Source: Virgibacillus_F sp049310925 (GTDB lineage Bacteria > Bacillota > Bacilli > Bacillales > Amphibacillaceae). Taken from it: DNA of 64,000 nucleotides. The notes under the pieces were generated by a model. It did not search any database, was not told where the DNA came from, and worked only from the letters and a program-made list of their open reading frames with translations. Location: positions 1-64,000 of the forward strand of contig NZ_JBMERP010000002.1 of the NCBI RefSeq assembly GCF_049310925.1, written 5' to 3'. Shown here piece after piece: positions 42,882 through 50,343 of this stretch; the first letter of the stretch is position 1, and the number at the start of each line of letters is the position of its first letter. Both the position numbers and the translations under genes were made by a program.

Positions 42882-43792
42882 CAGATTTAGCGGTGAATTT
42901 ACCTGGTTTGCAATTGAAAAATCCGATCATGCCAGCATCAGGATGTTTTGGCTTTGGTCGGGAATACAGTGAATTCTATGACCTGCAGCAATTAGGTGCA
43001 GTTATTATGAAGGCTGCGACCGGTACCAGTCGATTCGGCAACAATACGCCACGTGTAGCGGAAACGTCCGCTGGCATGTTAAACGCAATAGGATTACAAA
43101 ACCCAGGCGTAGATAATATTATCGAAACAGAAGTATCTTTTCTTGCAAAATATAACATTCCGATCATTGCAAATGTGGCTGGTAGTACAATAGAAGAATA
43201 TGAAAAGGTAGCTGAAGCGTTTAATCATACGAATTCTGTTCATGCGATAGAACTAAATATTTCTTGCCCAAACGTAAAAGAAGGTGGCATTCAATTCGGA
43301 ACTGATCCGGAAATGGCTGCCAATGTCACAAGGGTCGTTAAAAAAGCTAGTAATCTACCAGTATACGTTAAACTATCACCAAACGTTTCGAATATCGTAG
43401 CAATGGCTAAAGCGGTGGAGGAAGCAGGGGCTGATGGTCTGTCAATGATTAATACGTTATCAGGAATGCAAATCCATCTATCTAGTAGAAAACCGATTCT
43501 TGCAAATAAAACTGGTGGATTGTCAGGACCAGCGATTAAACCAGTTGCTATTCGTATGATTTATGAAGTGAAACAACACGTTTCCATACCAATTATCGGC
43601 ATGGGCGGTGTTTCTACAGTTGACGATGTGGTTGAGTTTTTGCTAGCAGGAGCAAGTGCGGTTGCGGTTGGAACAGCCAATTTCCAAAATCCATTAATTT
43701 GTCCAGAATTAATTGAAGCATTACCAGGAGCACTTGAAAAATATGGTTTCAGCTCAGTAGAAGAAGCGATTGGAAAGGGGCATGGAGCATGA
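42878..43792 (+). CDS. pyrD: Dihydroorotate dehydrogenase (NAD+) catalytic subunit
   Basis: A 304-residue TIM-barrel FMN enzyme oxidising dihydroorotate to orotate. The class 1 active-site loop with the catalytic cysteine is ELNISCPNVKEGG (about 125-137). FMN phosphate-binding segments GMGGVSTVDD and AVAVGTANF occur near 240-270. It pairs with pyrK as a class 1B heterotetramer. Both ends overlap neighbours by four bases (ATGA). Confidence 0.96.
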   Translation: MTDLAVNLPGLQLKNPIMPASGCFGFGREYSEFYDLQQLGAVIMKAATGTSRFGNNTPRVAETSAGMLNAIGLQNPGVDNIIETEVSFLAKYNIPIIANVAGSTIEEYEKVAEAFNHTNSVHAIELNISCPNVKEGGIQFGTDPEMAANVTRVVKKASNLPVYVKLSPNVSNIVAMAKAVEEAGADGLSMINTLSGMQIHLSSRKPILANKTGGLSGPAIKPVAIRMIYEVKQHVSIPIIGMGGVSTVDDVVEFLLAGASAVAVGTANFQNPLICPELIEALPGALEKYGFSSVEEAIGKGHGA

Positions 43793-44505
43793 ATGGCAAA
43801 ACGTATCTATCGTTAGACTTTCCCACTTGGGAAGAAGCAAAAAGATTTATTGATACACATAATTTTCGTGGTGTTCCAGTAAAAGTGGGAATGGAGTTAT
43901 TCTACCGGGAAGGACCAAAAGTGATTGAGACACTAAAAGAAAATAATCATGCTATTTTTCTGGACTTGAAATTACACGACATCCCTACAACCGTCATGAA
44001 GGCAATGAAAAATATTGCTGCGCTTGAGGTGGATATGGTGAATGTACATGCTCTGGGTGGAAGTGAAATGATTAAGCGAGCTAAGGATGGATTAGTGTCA
44101 GGTTCCACTTCTAGCCATATCACTAAACTAATTGCCGTTACCATGCTTACGTCGATGGACGAACAAGAGATGAATGATGAGTTGAACATACCAGGAAAAC
44201 TCCATGATAATGTACTTCACTTTGCAAATTTTGCTAACCAAAATGGTGCAGACGGGGTAGTATGTTCTGTCCATGAAGCAAAGGCCATTAAAGAAATTTG
44301 TGGACAAACATTTTTGACTGTAACACCTGGTATCCGTTTAGACGATTCTAATGCAAATGATCAAAAGCGTGTATCATCACCCGCATTTGCTCGAGAAAAC
44401 GGATCAGATATATTGGTGCTTGGGCGTACTGTTACAAAAGCGGCAAATCCAAAAGAAGCCTACAATAAAGTTGTTGAGGAGTGGAAACATGGGATTAAGT
44501 CATGA
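43789..44505 (+). CDS. pyrF: Orotidine 5'-phosphate decarboxylase
   Basis: A 238-residue TIM-barrel enzyme converting OMP to UMP, the last step of the pathway. The catalytic Asp-Lys-Asp array is in FLDLKLHDIPTTV (about 59-71), and the phosphate-binding segments TPGIRL and LGRTVT are near 181 and 205. It overlaps pyrD by four bases and pyrE by 17. Family group I by its length and motif. Confidence 0.96.
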   Translation: MNGKTYLSLDFPTWEEAKRFIDTHNFRGVPVKVGMELFYREGPKVIETLKENNHAIFLDLKLHDIPTTVMKAMKNIAALEVDMVNVHALGGSEMIKRAKDGLVSGSTSSHITKLIAVTMLTSMDEQEMNDELNIPGKLHDNVLHFANFANQNGADGVVCSVHEAKAIKEICGQTFLTVTPGIRLDDSNANDQKRVSSPAFARENGSDILVLGRTVTKAANPKEAYNKVVEEWKHGIKS

Positions 44506-45103
44506 AATAGCTAAGGATCTACTAGACATTAAAGCAATTCAAATTCGAACCGAAAATTATTTTACGTGGACATCTGGATTGAAATCACCAATTTATTGTG
44601 ACAACCGTTTAACCATGTCCTATCCATCTGTTCGAAAGAAAATTGTTCAAGGATATAAACATCTGATTGAACAAATGGAAGTGAAGCCTGATCTGATAGC
44701 CGGGTGTGCTACTGCCGGGATTCCACATGCGGCCTGGCTTGCAGATGAACTTGATTTGCCAATGGTATATGTACGTTCAAAACCAAAAGGTCATGGAAAT
44801 GGGAACCAAATTGAAGGACATATCAAACAGGGTCAAAAGGCCGTAGTTATCGAAGATTTAATTTCGACAGGGGGTTCTTCAATCGAAGCAGCTCAAGCAC
44901 TTTTAAATGCAGGTGCTGAAGTTTTAAGTATATTGGCTATTTTTACTTACGGATTGGATAAATCAATTCAAAAATTTTCAGAAGCTGCGTTAACTTTTGC
45001 CACCATTACTAATTATGATGAAGTTCTTGCATTATTAGTAGGAGAGGGAACAATTAATGAGGCGGAGAAAGAGAAATTACAGGTTTGGAAACAAGAACTC
45101 TAA
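44489..45103 (+). CDS. pyrE: Orotate phosphoribosyltransferase
   Basis: A 204-residue type I phosphoribosyltransferase making OMP from orotate and PRPP. The PRPP loop is VVIEDLISTGGSS (about 116-128), and TSGLKSPIYCDNR (about 28-40) is the typical N-terminal orotate region. The open frame begins far upstream inside pyrF, but the ATG at 44489 follows GAGGAGTGG. As last gene of the operon it is followed by a bidirectional terminator. The B. subtilis enzyme is slightly longer (about 216). Confidence 0.95.
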   Translation: MGLSHEIAKDLLDIKAIQIRTENYFTWTSGLKSPIYCDNRLTMSYPSVRKKIVQGYKHLIEQMEVKPDLIAGCATAGIPHAAWLADELDLPMVYVRSKPKGHGNGNQIEGHIKQGQKAVVIEDLISTGGSSIEAAQALLNAGAEVLSILAIFTYGLDKSIQKFSEAALTFATITNYDEVLALLVGEGTINEAEKEKLQVWKQEL

Positions 45104-45105
45104 TT

Positions 45106-45136
45106 AACAAAGATGACTATTATAGTCATCTTTGTT
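45106..45136. terminator. Bidirectional terminator between pyrE and the lipoprotein gene
   Basis: Stem AACAAAGATGACTA / TAGTCATCTTTGTT with a 3-nt loop, between convergent genes. The stop codon of the minus-strand gene lies inside the stem. Confidence 0.8.
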
Positions 45137-46028
45137 TCCTCTCAAACAAATCCGAATCAATCGATTCAAGCAAAGAATTTAGTTGGTCAAAATTAGTTGT
45201 TTTTTCCTTGTCTTCTTCGGTTAATTTGCCAGCATTTTCTATAATATAGGCTATCCATTCTGCTTCTAATTTTTCTGCTGGTTTACCGTATACATCCTGA
45301 AATTTCTTATTTAAATCGGCTTTATTATAGATTTGTTCAAATTTGTTTAATCCATAGGCATCAATTAAATAGGCTATAAATGAGCCGGCGTGAAGGTAGC
45401 TCATCGACCGGAGTAGATAATCACTTTGATCATTAATGACAGGTCTGAAAAAAGTATCATCATATCCTAAGTCTATTAATTTGTACAAGGGAATATTTTT
45501 ATTTTTACTAATTAGATATTTCATGATTTTATTATTTGAAAGACCAAGATTAAGAGTTTTAGATTTATCGTGTTTATCTTCCAAGTACGTAGCAAATCCC
45601 TCTTGAGTGAAGAAACCTTTACTTCCATCATAATTATTCCCATAACCTAGTATGGTATGGCTCATTTCGTGTAAGATAGGATAATTATCTATGTCTGTTG
45701 CATACAACTTGATGTCTTCTCTATAGCCGGTAGATATTCCATTGCCCTTTAATAGATGAACGTTGACTTTTTCAGCTGGAACATAGTCTGTTTTAATCGA
45801 GTTTGTAACTATGTTGTATGACTTTACAATTTCTTTTTTTATTGTATCTAATTGCTGCTGTGAGGATTCTCTAGTATTAACGATTTTAAAGGTTAAACGA
45901 CCATCTTCAGTAACCACTATGTTTTCTTTCGTTTTTTCCTTTGTCGGTTGTTCTTCTGGAGGTGAGGTCTTAGGTGAACATGCAAATAACACCAGTGTTA
46001 GAAAAATGATTCCAATAACTAGTCTGAT
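45126..46028 (-). CDS. Putative lipoprotein with gluzincin-like metallopeptidase motif
   Basis: About 300 residues. A lipoprotein signal is apparent: RLVIGIIFLTLVLFAC ending in a lipobox (Leu-Phe-Ala-Cys, Cys 17), then a Pro/Glu/Lys-rich linker. The core has HEMSH (about 120-124) and a downstream glutamate in TQEGFATYLE (about 143), the HExxH...E pattern of zinc gluzincins. The first canonical start codon (GTG, 45992) lies inside the hydrophobic stretch and would ruin the signal. A strong TAGGAGGG (46042-46035) is spaced 6 nt from an ATC at 46028, so I propose a non-AUG start; a disabling point mutation or sequencing error is the alternative. Substrate unknown. No counterpart at this place in B. 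subtilis. Confidence 0.6.
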   Translation of the reverse strand: MRLVIGIIFLTLVLFACSPKTSPPEEQPTKEKTKENIVVTEDGRLTFKIVNTRESSQQQLDTIKKEIVKSYNIVTNSIKTDYVPAEKVNVHLLKGNGISTGYREDIKLYATDIDNYPILHEMSHTILGYGNNYDGSKGFFTQEGFATYLEDKHDKSKTLNLGLSNNKIMKYLISKNKNIPLYKLIDLGYDDTFFRPVINDQSDYLLRSMSYLHAGSFIAYLIDAYGLNKFEQIYNKADLNKKFQDVYGKPAEKLEAEWIAYIIENAGKLTEEDKEKTTNFDQLNSLLESIDSDLFERKQR

Positions 46029-46105
46029 AAATAGCCCTCCTATAAGAAATTTAATTGTTTTATATATACGGATAAAATTCTAATAAGTTTCACTGTTAGG
46101 ATGAT

Positions 46106-46867
46106 TTATTTTCTGCACAGAACCATCCACTCATCGATTGCAAATGATTGAATTCTATCATTTGTTACCTTCACTTGAAAATAGTCCTTTATTTCACTGG
46201 ATGATTTTAATATATAAGAACTTACTTCATCTTTTTTCTGTTCAGTGTCTAGTGTCCGATTAATCCATTCTTTGTAAGGCAATGTCTTCATTCTGGTTTT
46301 TTCTTTAACTACAACTAATTTATATGTTGTTAGGTGTTCTTTCCATTCGCATACAAGTAGTGATCGTACATGACTATAATCACGCATTTTTTCTAATGTA
46401 TTTACAAAGTTATTGAGTATTGGATCTCCAGGTGCAATGTTATCAATCAATATAAAATTTGCTCCAGGCTTTAGCACACGATAAACTTCAGAAATGAACT
46501 TTGCGGGATTAGGAAAATGGTGTGCAGCAATCCGGCAAGTCACGATATCAAAAGAATCATCTTCAAAAGGTAGCTTTTCAGCATCTGCTATGGAATAACT
46601 GATATTTTCATAGTCTTCTAAATGTTTTGCGGTATTTGTCAGCATTTCTTCTGTTAAATCCGAGGCTATTACTTTCGTAACATGGCTGGAAAGCTGTTTG
46701 GCAACATGCCCACCACCTGTTGCGATATCAAGTGCGACCATTGTTAAAGTAGGATTTAACCATTCAATTATTAATGGTAGATCACTCCCTGTTCCATGGG
46801 TGGAACTGGTTACATATGCATTATTATTTTTCCCAAAAGTTTTTTTCACATTTTCTTTTTCATTCAT
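46106..46867 (-). CDS. Class I SAM-dependent methyltransferase
   Basis: A 253-residue Rossmann methyltransferase. SAM-binding motif I is ALDIATGGGHVA (about 45-56), the acidic loop is IASDLTEEML (about 67-76), motif II is IADAEKLPFEDDSFDIVTC (about 93-111), and ISEVYRVLKPGANFIL (about 124-139) is the post-motif III helix and strand. This is the UbiE/Methyltransf_11 pattern, similar to B. subtilis YcgJ. The small-molecule substrate cannot be deduced. The start follows GAGGGAAACGTTT. It is divergent from a LysR-type regulator 121 bp away, which may control it. Confidence 0.82.
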   Translation of the reverse strand: MNEKENVKKTFGKNNNAYVTSSTHGTGSDLPLIIEWLNPTLTMVALDIATGGGHVAKQLSSHVTKVIASDLTEEMLTNTAKHLEDYENISYSIADAEKLPFEDDSFDIVTCRIAAHHFPNPAKFISEVYRVLKPGANFILIDNIAPGDPILNNFVNTLEKMRDYSHVRSLLVCEWKEHLTTYKLVVVKEKTRMKTLPYKEWINRTLDTEQKKDEVSSYILKSSSEIKDYFQVKVTNDRIQSFAIDEWMVLCRK

Positions 46868-46895
46868 AAACGTTTCCCTCTTTCGTTTGTACAGT

Positions 46896-46905
46896 ATACA
46901 TGTAT
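46896..46905. promoter_or_regulatory. Palindrome over the methyltransferase promoter
   Basis: ATACATGTAT is a perfect 10-bp palindrome. It overlaps a minus-strand TATACT (-10 candidate for the methyltransferase). Possible operator. Confidence 0.35.
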
Positions 46906-46951
46906 CATATGATTAAAGATGAAATAAGTAAAATATTCGTTTATAATCAAT

Positions 46952-46968
46952 AGTAATAAACTATTACT
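46952..46968. promoter_or_regulatory. Dyad AGTAATA-n3-TATTACT before the LysR gene
   Basis: Perfect 7-bp arms separated by AAC, 20 nt before the LysR-type start, fitting the usual location of LysR autoregulatory sites (which typically contain T-N11-A). Confidence 0.4.
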
Positions 46969-46988
46969 TATCTATTCAGGAGGGAATT

Positions 46989-47849
46989 ATGAAAATTGAT
47001 GATTATATTTTGTTACTTAAGTTAAACGAAATAGGAACAATTCGTGGTACGGCTAAAGCCATATTAATTTCACAACCAGCTGTAACGCAACGCCTCAAAT
47101 ACATAGAAGAATATTTTGGTCAGATGATTTTTATTCGTACATCCAAGAGATTGATGCTTACACCTGTAGGGGAATTGATATTAAAACATGCAGAAACTGT
47201 AGTTGAGAGGGAAGAAGCAATAAAAAATAGTTTACTTGAGTCAAGCGACAAAGTTCAAGGAACACTATCTATTGCTTGCTCCTCACTTATTAGTCAACGC
47301 TACTTGCCTGCTATGCTTGCAGAGTATACCGGTGCATATCCCAATGTAGAAATTGACCTTGTAACTGGAATTAGTGAAGATATTAAACGTGATCATAAGA
47401 ACTATCATGTATGCATTATTCGGGGAGAAAAATTAAAGGAAGGAATTTGTTCACCTTTATTTGAAGATCCCTTATACATATTTGATACTGAACCTTTTCC
47501 CGAAAAAAAACTCAAAGAGCGACCGCTAATTACATTTAAAAGTGATGATAGCATGCATGAACTGGTTGATAATTGGCTGTATCATCACCAAGATAATATT
47601 AAAGCATTGAAAACAATACGAGTTGATCAAATTGAAACCTGTAAACAATTTATGAAACAAGGGTTAGGCATGGCTGTGTTACCGAAAAGTGTCTCTGATA
47701 CGATGATGGAAGAATATCCGCACGTAGCATTAATGTTAAACAATCAACGTGTGACGAGAAGTACCTGGCTTTGTTACCAGGACGATGTAAGGAAACTTCC
47801 TCAAGTCGAGAAATTTTTGGAGACGATTCTGAATAAGAAATATATATAA
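46989..47849 (+). CDS. LysR family transcriptional regulator
   Basis: A 286-residue LysR-type regulator. The N-terminal winged helix-turn-helix (about 1-60) has the typical GTIRGTAKAILISQPAVTQRLKYIE core. The C-terminal periplasmic-binding-like effector domain spans about 88-280. The start follows GGAGGGAATT. It is divergent from the methyltransferase and followed 66 nt later by an Ohr-family gene, so either could be a target. The effector is unknown. Resembles regulators near B. subtilis YcgK/YwqM only at family level. Confidence 0.88.
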   Translation: MKIDDYILLLKLNEIGTIRGTAKAILISQPAVTQRLKYIEEYFGQMIFIRTSKRLMLTPVGELILKHAETVVEREEAIKNSLLESSDKVQGTLSIACSSLISQRYLPAMLAEYTGAYPNVEIDLVTGISEDIKRDHKNYHVCIIRGEKLKEGICSPLFEDPLYIFDTEPFPEKKLKERPLITFKSDDSMHELVDNWLYHHQDNIKALKTIRVDQIETCKQFMKQGLGMAVLPKSVSDTMMEEYPHVALMLNNQRVTRSTWLCYQDDVRKLPQVEKFLETILNKKYI

Positions 47850-47915
47850 TTGTTTAGTAAAGGAAACCTAGTGGAATAGTATGGATAGAGATGAAATTAA
47901 AAGGAGTGTTAAATT

Positions 47916-48335
47916 ATGAGTAACGTAATATTTACATCAAAAGCAACAGCAAAGAACGGACGGGATGGTCATGTTAAATCTGACGATGGTTTAATTGATT
48001 TGAATTTGGTAAATCCAGCAAAAGACAAGGATGAAAAAGGCTCAAATCCGGAGCAATTATTCGCTGCAACATATGCCTCCTGCTTTGATGGGGCATTAAA
48101 TTTAGTCGCCTCTAATCAGGATAAAAAAATTGATTCAGAAACAACTGCTGAAGTTAGTTTTTGCAAAGACGAAGAAGATGGTGGATTTAAAATTGCTGCA
48201 ACCTTGAACGTTTCTATCAAAGGTGTCAGTCAAGAAGAAGCTGACAAGCTTGTGAAGGATGCACATAAAGTTTGTCCTTATTCTAAAGCAACACAAGGTA
48301 ATATTGACGTAACCTTAAATGCAAAGGCTGTATAA
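47916..48335 (+). CDS. Organic hydroperoxide resistance protein (Ohr/OsmC family)
   Basis: A 139-residue OsmC-fold peroxidase. The catalytic cysteine is in ASCFDGAL (Cys 56), and the resolving cysteine is in KVCPYSKATQGN (Cys 120). The conserved Arg (about 16) and Glu (about 46) that activate the cysteine are present. It reduces organic peroxides using a dithiol, and bacillithiol metabolism (bshC) is encoded in this window. Ohr genes are often controlled by MarR-type OhrR. None is seen here, and the neighbour is LysR-type. An extra cysteine at 83 is unusual for the family. Confidence 0.9.
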   Translation: MSNVIFTSKATAKNGRDGHVKSDDGLIDLNLVNPAKDKDEKGSNPEQLFAATYASCFDGALNLVASNQDKKIDSETTAEVSFCKDEEDGGFKIAATLNVSIKGVSQEEADKLVKDAHKVCPYSKATQGNIDVTLNAKAV

Positions 48336-48342
48336 AAATCTG

Positions 48343-48430
48343 AGAAAACTAGGCTTATCGCCAGACCTTAATGGCGGAAGCCCTGGTTACACTTATGCAG
48401 TAAGGAGAGTTTTTATCCTTTCCTTACTGC
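48343..48430 (+). repeat. Intergenic two-hairpin repeat, copy B
   Basis: Full-length copy. Hairpin 1 is GGCTTATCGCC with GGCGGAAGCC. Hairpin 2 is GCAGTAAGGA with TCCTTACTGC, a perfect 10-bp stem. It lies between ohr and its terminator. Confidence 0.8.
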
Positions 48431-48437
48431 TAAAATG

Positions 48438-48472
48438 AAAACGGATGGCTCAAACTGAGTCATCCGTTTTTT
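48438..48472. terminator. Bidirectional terminator between ohr and rqcH
   Basis: 15-bp stem AAAACGGATGGCTCA / TGAGTCATCCGTTTT (one G-U pair), 3-nt loop, then TT. The AAAA side gives a U tract for the convergent rqcH transcript. Confidence 0.9.
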
Positions 48473-48486
48473 CAATTGATTGCATC

Positions 48487-50220
48487 TTATTTATTTGCTT
48501 TTGATCTCTTGGCATTATCCCTTAAGAAGTCAACGATACCTTTGTCAGGTGTCACAAATAATGTTTTTTGGTTATCATATGTTACAAACCCAGGCTTTGC
48601 GCCATTTGGCTTCTTTACATGTCTGATCGATGTATAATCGACCGGAACAGAGGAAGATTGCTGTGATTTGCTAAAGTAAGCTGCTAAATGGGCCGCCTCT
48701 AACAATGTTTCCTCACTAGGTTTCATATCTTGAATGACGACATGCGAACCAGGGATATCTTTCGTATGTAACCATACATGATCACGGTGCGCTAGCTTGT
48801 TGGTTACATATTCATTCTGTTTATTATTTTTCCCTACAAGAATTGAAGTACCATCAGTAGCTTGATAGTTATCGGGTTTAGGCAACGTTTGTTTGTTTTT
48901 TTTCTTATTTTTCATACGCTGTCTTTTTAGATACCCTTCTTCCCGAAGTTCTTCACGTATTTCCTCTACGTCTTCTTCTCGAGCAACATCTATTTGCTGC
49001 AATAATTGGTCCAGATAATTAATCTCATTTTCTGTCTTTTTTATTTCTTTTTCTACTACTTTTTTTGACGTTTTTAACTTTTGGTAAGTTTTGAAAAATC
49101 CTTGGGTATTTTCACTTGGTGTCTTATTGGGGTTTAAATCAATAGTAATTTCATTTTGTTCAGGATCATAGTAATCTGTCACGATTACGGATTTATCGCC
49201 CTTTTTAACTAGGTGCATATTTGCAGTTAGTAGTTCACCCAAATGTTGAAATTTATCTGCATTTCCAGCTTTCTTTATGGTTTGGTTATGTTTTTTCATT
49301 TTACGTTCGTTTTTATCTTTCTCATTCTTTATAAATCGATATAAATCTTTAGCCTGTTGTTTGACACGGTCTCGTTCAGCTTTTCCTGAGAAAAAAGCAT
49401 CAAGCATCTCGTTGGTAGTAGCAAAACTCTCTGAATCGCCTGATAAATTATTGAACTGTAACACATGGAAATCTTCTTTTTTGTTTCGGTAAATAGTTGG
49501 AGAAAAGTCATTGTTTGTAATCTTTTTTTGTAAATCTTTGAAAACATCCATGTATGTCTGCTGTGAACCAAGTTTTGCTCTTCCAACCATTTCACGAGCA
49601 ACTAAGGGTGATACTCCGCTAAGTGCCTCAACTATCTGATTTTCTATTTTCCCTTGATTAAAGTCGATTTTTCGGATAAATTCTGACTCATTCGTCTCTA
49701 GAATATTTAGTTTATCCTGGTGTGGCGGAAGAATATATTCGTGTCCAGGTAAAATTGTACGGTGACGATTTTGTGCCAAGGACACATGTTTTAGACTATC
49801 AATGATATGTCCTTTTTCCTGATCAATCAGCATAAGGTTACTATGTTTACCCATTAATTCAATTACTAGTGATTTATGCGTAATGTCACCTATTTCATTT
49901 CTTGTTTTAAAGGTAAATGTTAGGATTCGCTCCATCCCATACTGACTAATGGATTCAATTACAGCTCCCGATAAATATTTGCGCAAAATCATGCAAAACA
50001 TTGGCGCTTCTTTCGGATTTGTATATGTATCATTAGTGAAATGAATTCGAGCGTACATCGGATGAATAGAAAATAATAATGTATGATTTTTTCCATTACT
50101 TCGTATAGTGAAAACAATTTCAGTATCAGTTGGTTGATAAATTTTGTTTATTTTTCCGGGAACAATTTGTGTGTTCCACTCATTTGTTAATGCTCTTGTT
50201 ACAATTCCATCAAATGGCAT
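48487..50220 (-). CDS. rqcH: Rqc2 homolog RqcH (NFACT family, YloA)
   Basis: A 577-residue NFACT protein, the ribosome quality-control factor that binds obstructed 50S subunits carrying peptidyl-tRNA and adds C-terminal alanine tails. It was formerly called fibronectin-binding protein. It has an N-terminal NFACT-N domain (MPFDGIVTRALTNEW at the start), a long central coiled coil (about 280-440), and a C-terminal NFACT-R domain with HLHTKDIPGSH-like residues (WLHTKDIPGSHVVI, about 495-508). The ATG at 50220 follows GAGGTGATTGAC; the frame extends 27 codons upstream without support. It is transcribed opposite to yloB, as in B. subtilis. Confidence 0.94.
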   Translation of the reverse strand: MPFDGIVTRALTNEWNTQIVPGKINKIYQPTDTEIVFTIRSNGKNHTLLFSIHPMYARIHFTNDTYTNPKEAPMFCMILRKYLSGAVIESISQYGMERILTFTFKTRNEIGDITHKSLVIELMGKHSNLMLIDQEKGHIIDSLKHVSLAQNRHRTILPGHEYILPPHQDKLNILETNESEFIRKIDFNQGKIENQIVEALSGVSPLVAREMVGRAKLGSQQTYMDVFKDLQKKITNNDFSPTIYRNKKEDFHVLQFNNLSGDSESFATTNEMLDAFFSGKAERDRVKQQAKDLYRFIKNEKDKNERKMKKHNQTIKKAGNADKFQHLGELLTANMHLVKKGDKSVIVTDYYDPEQNEITIDLNPNKTPSENTQGFFKTYQKLKTSKKVVEKEIKKTENEINYLDQLLQQIDVAREEDVEEIREELREEGYLKRQRMKNKKKNKQTLPKPDNYQATDGTSILVGKNNKQNEYVTNKLAHRDHVWLHTKDIPGSHVVIQDMKPSEETLLEAAHLAAYFSKSQQSSSVPVDYTSIRHVKKPNGAKPGFVTYDNQKTLFVTPDKGIVDFLRDNAKRSKANK

Positions 50221-50343
50221 GTCAATCACCTCAGTGGTAATTATAGCATTTTTCAGGACAAGTCTGCATACATATCGATAAGAGAAGGCTGAAATTATCA
50301 ATTAATTGGTAAGAATTTATAGCTTAAACTGGAGGGGTATGTT

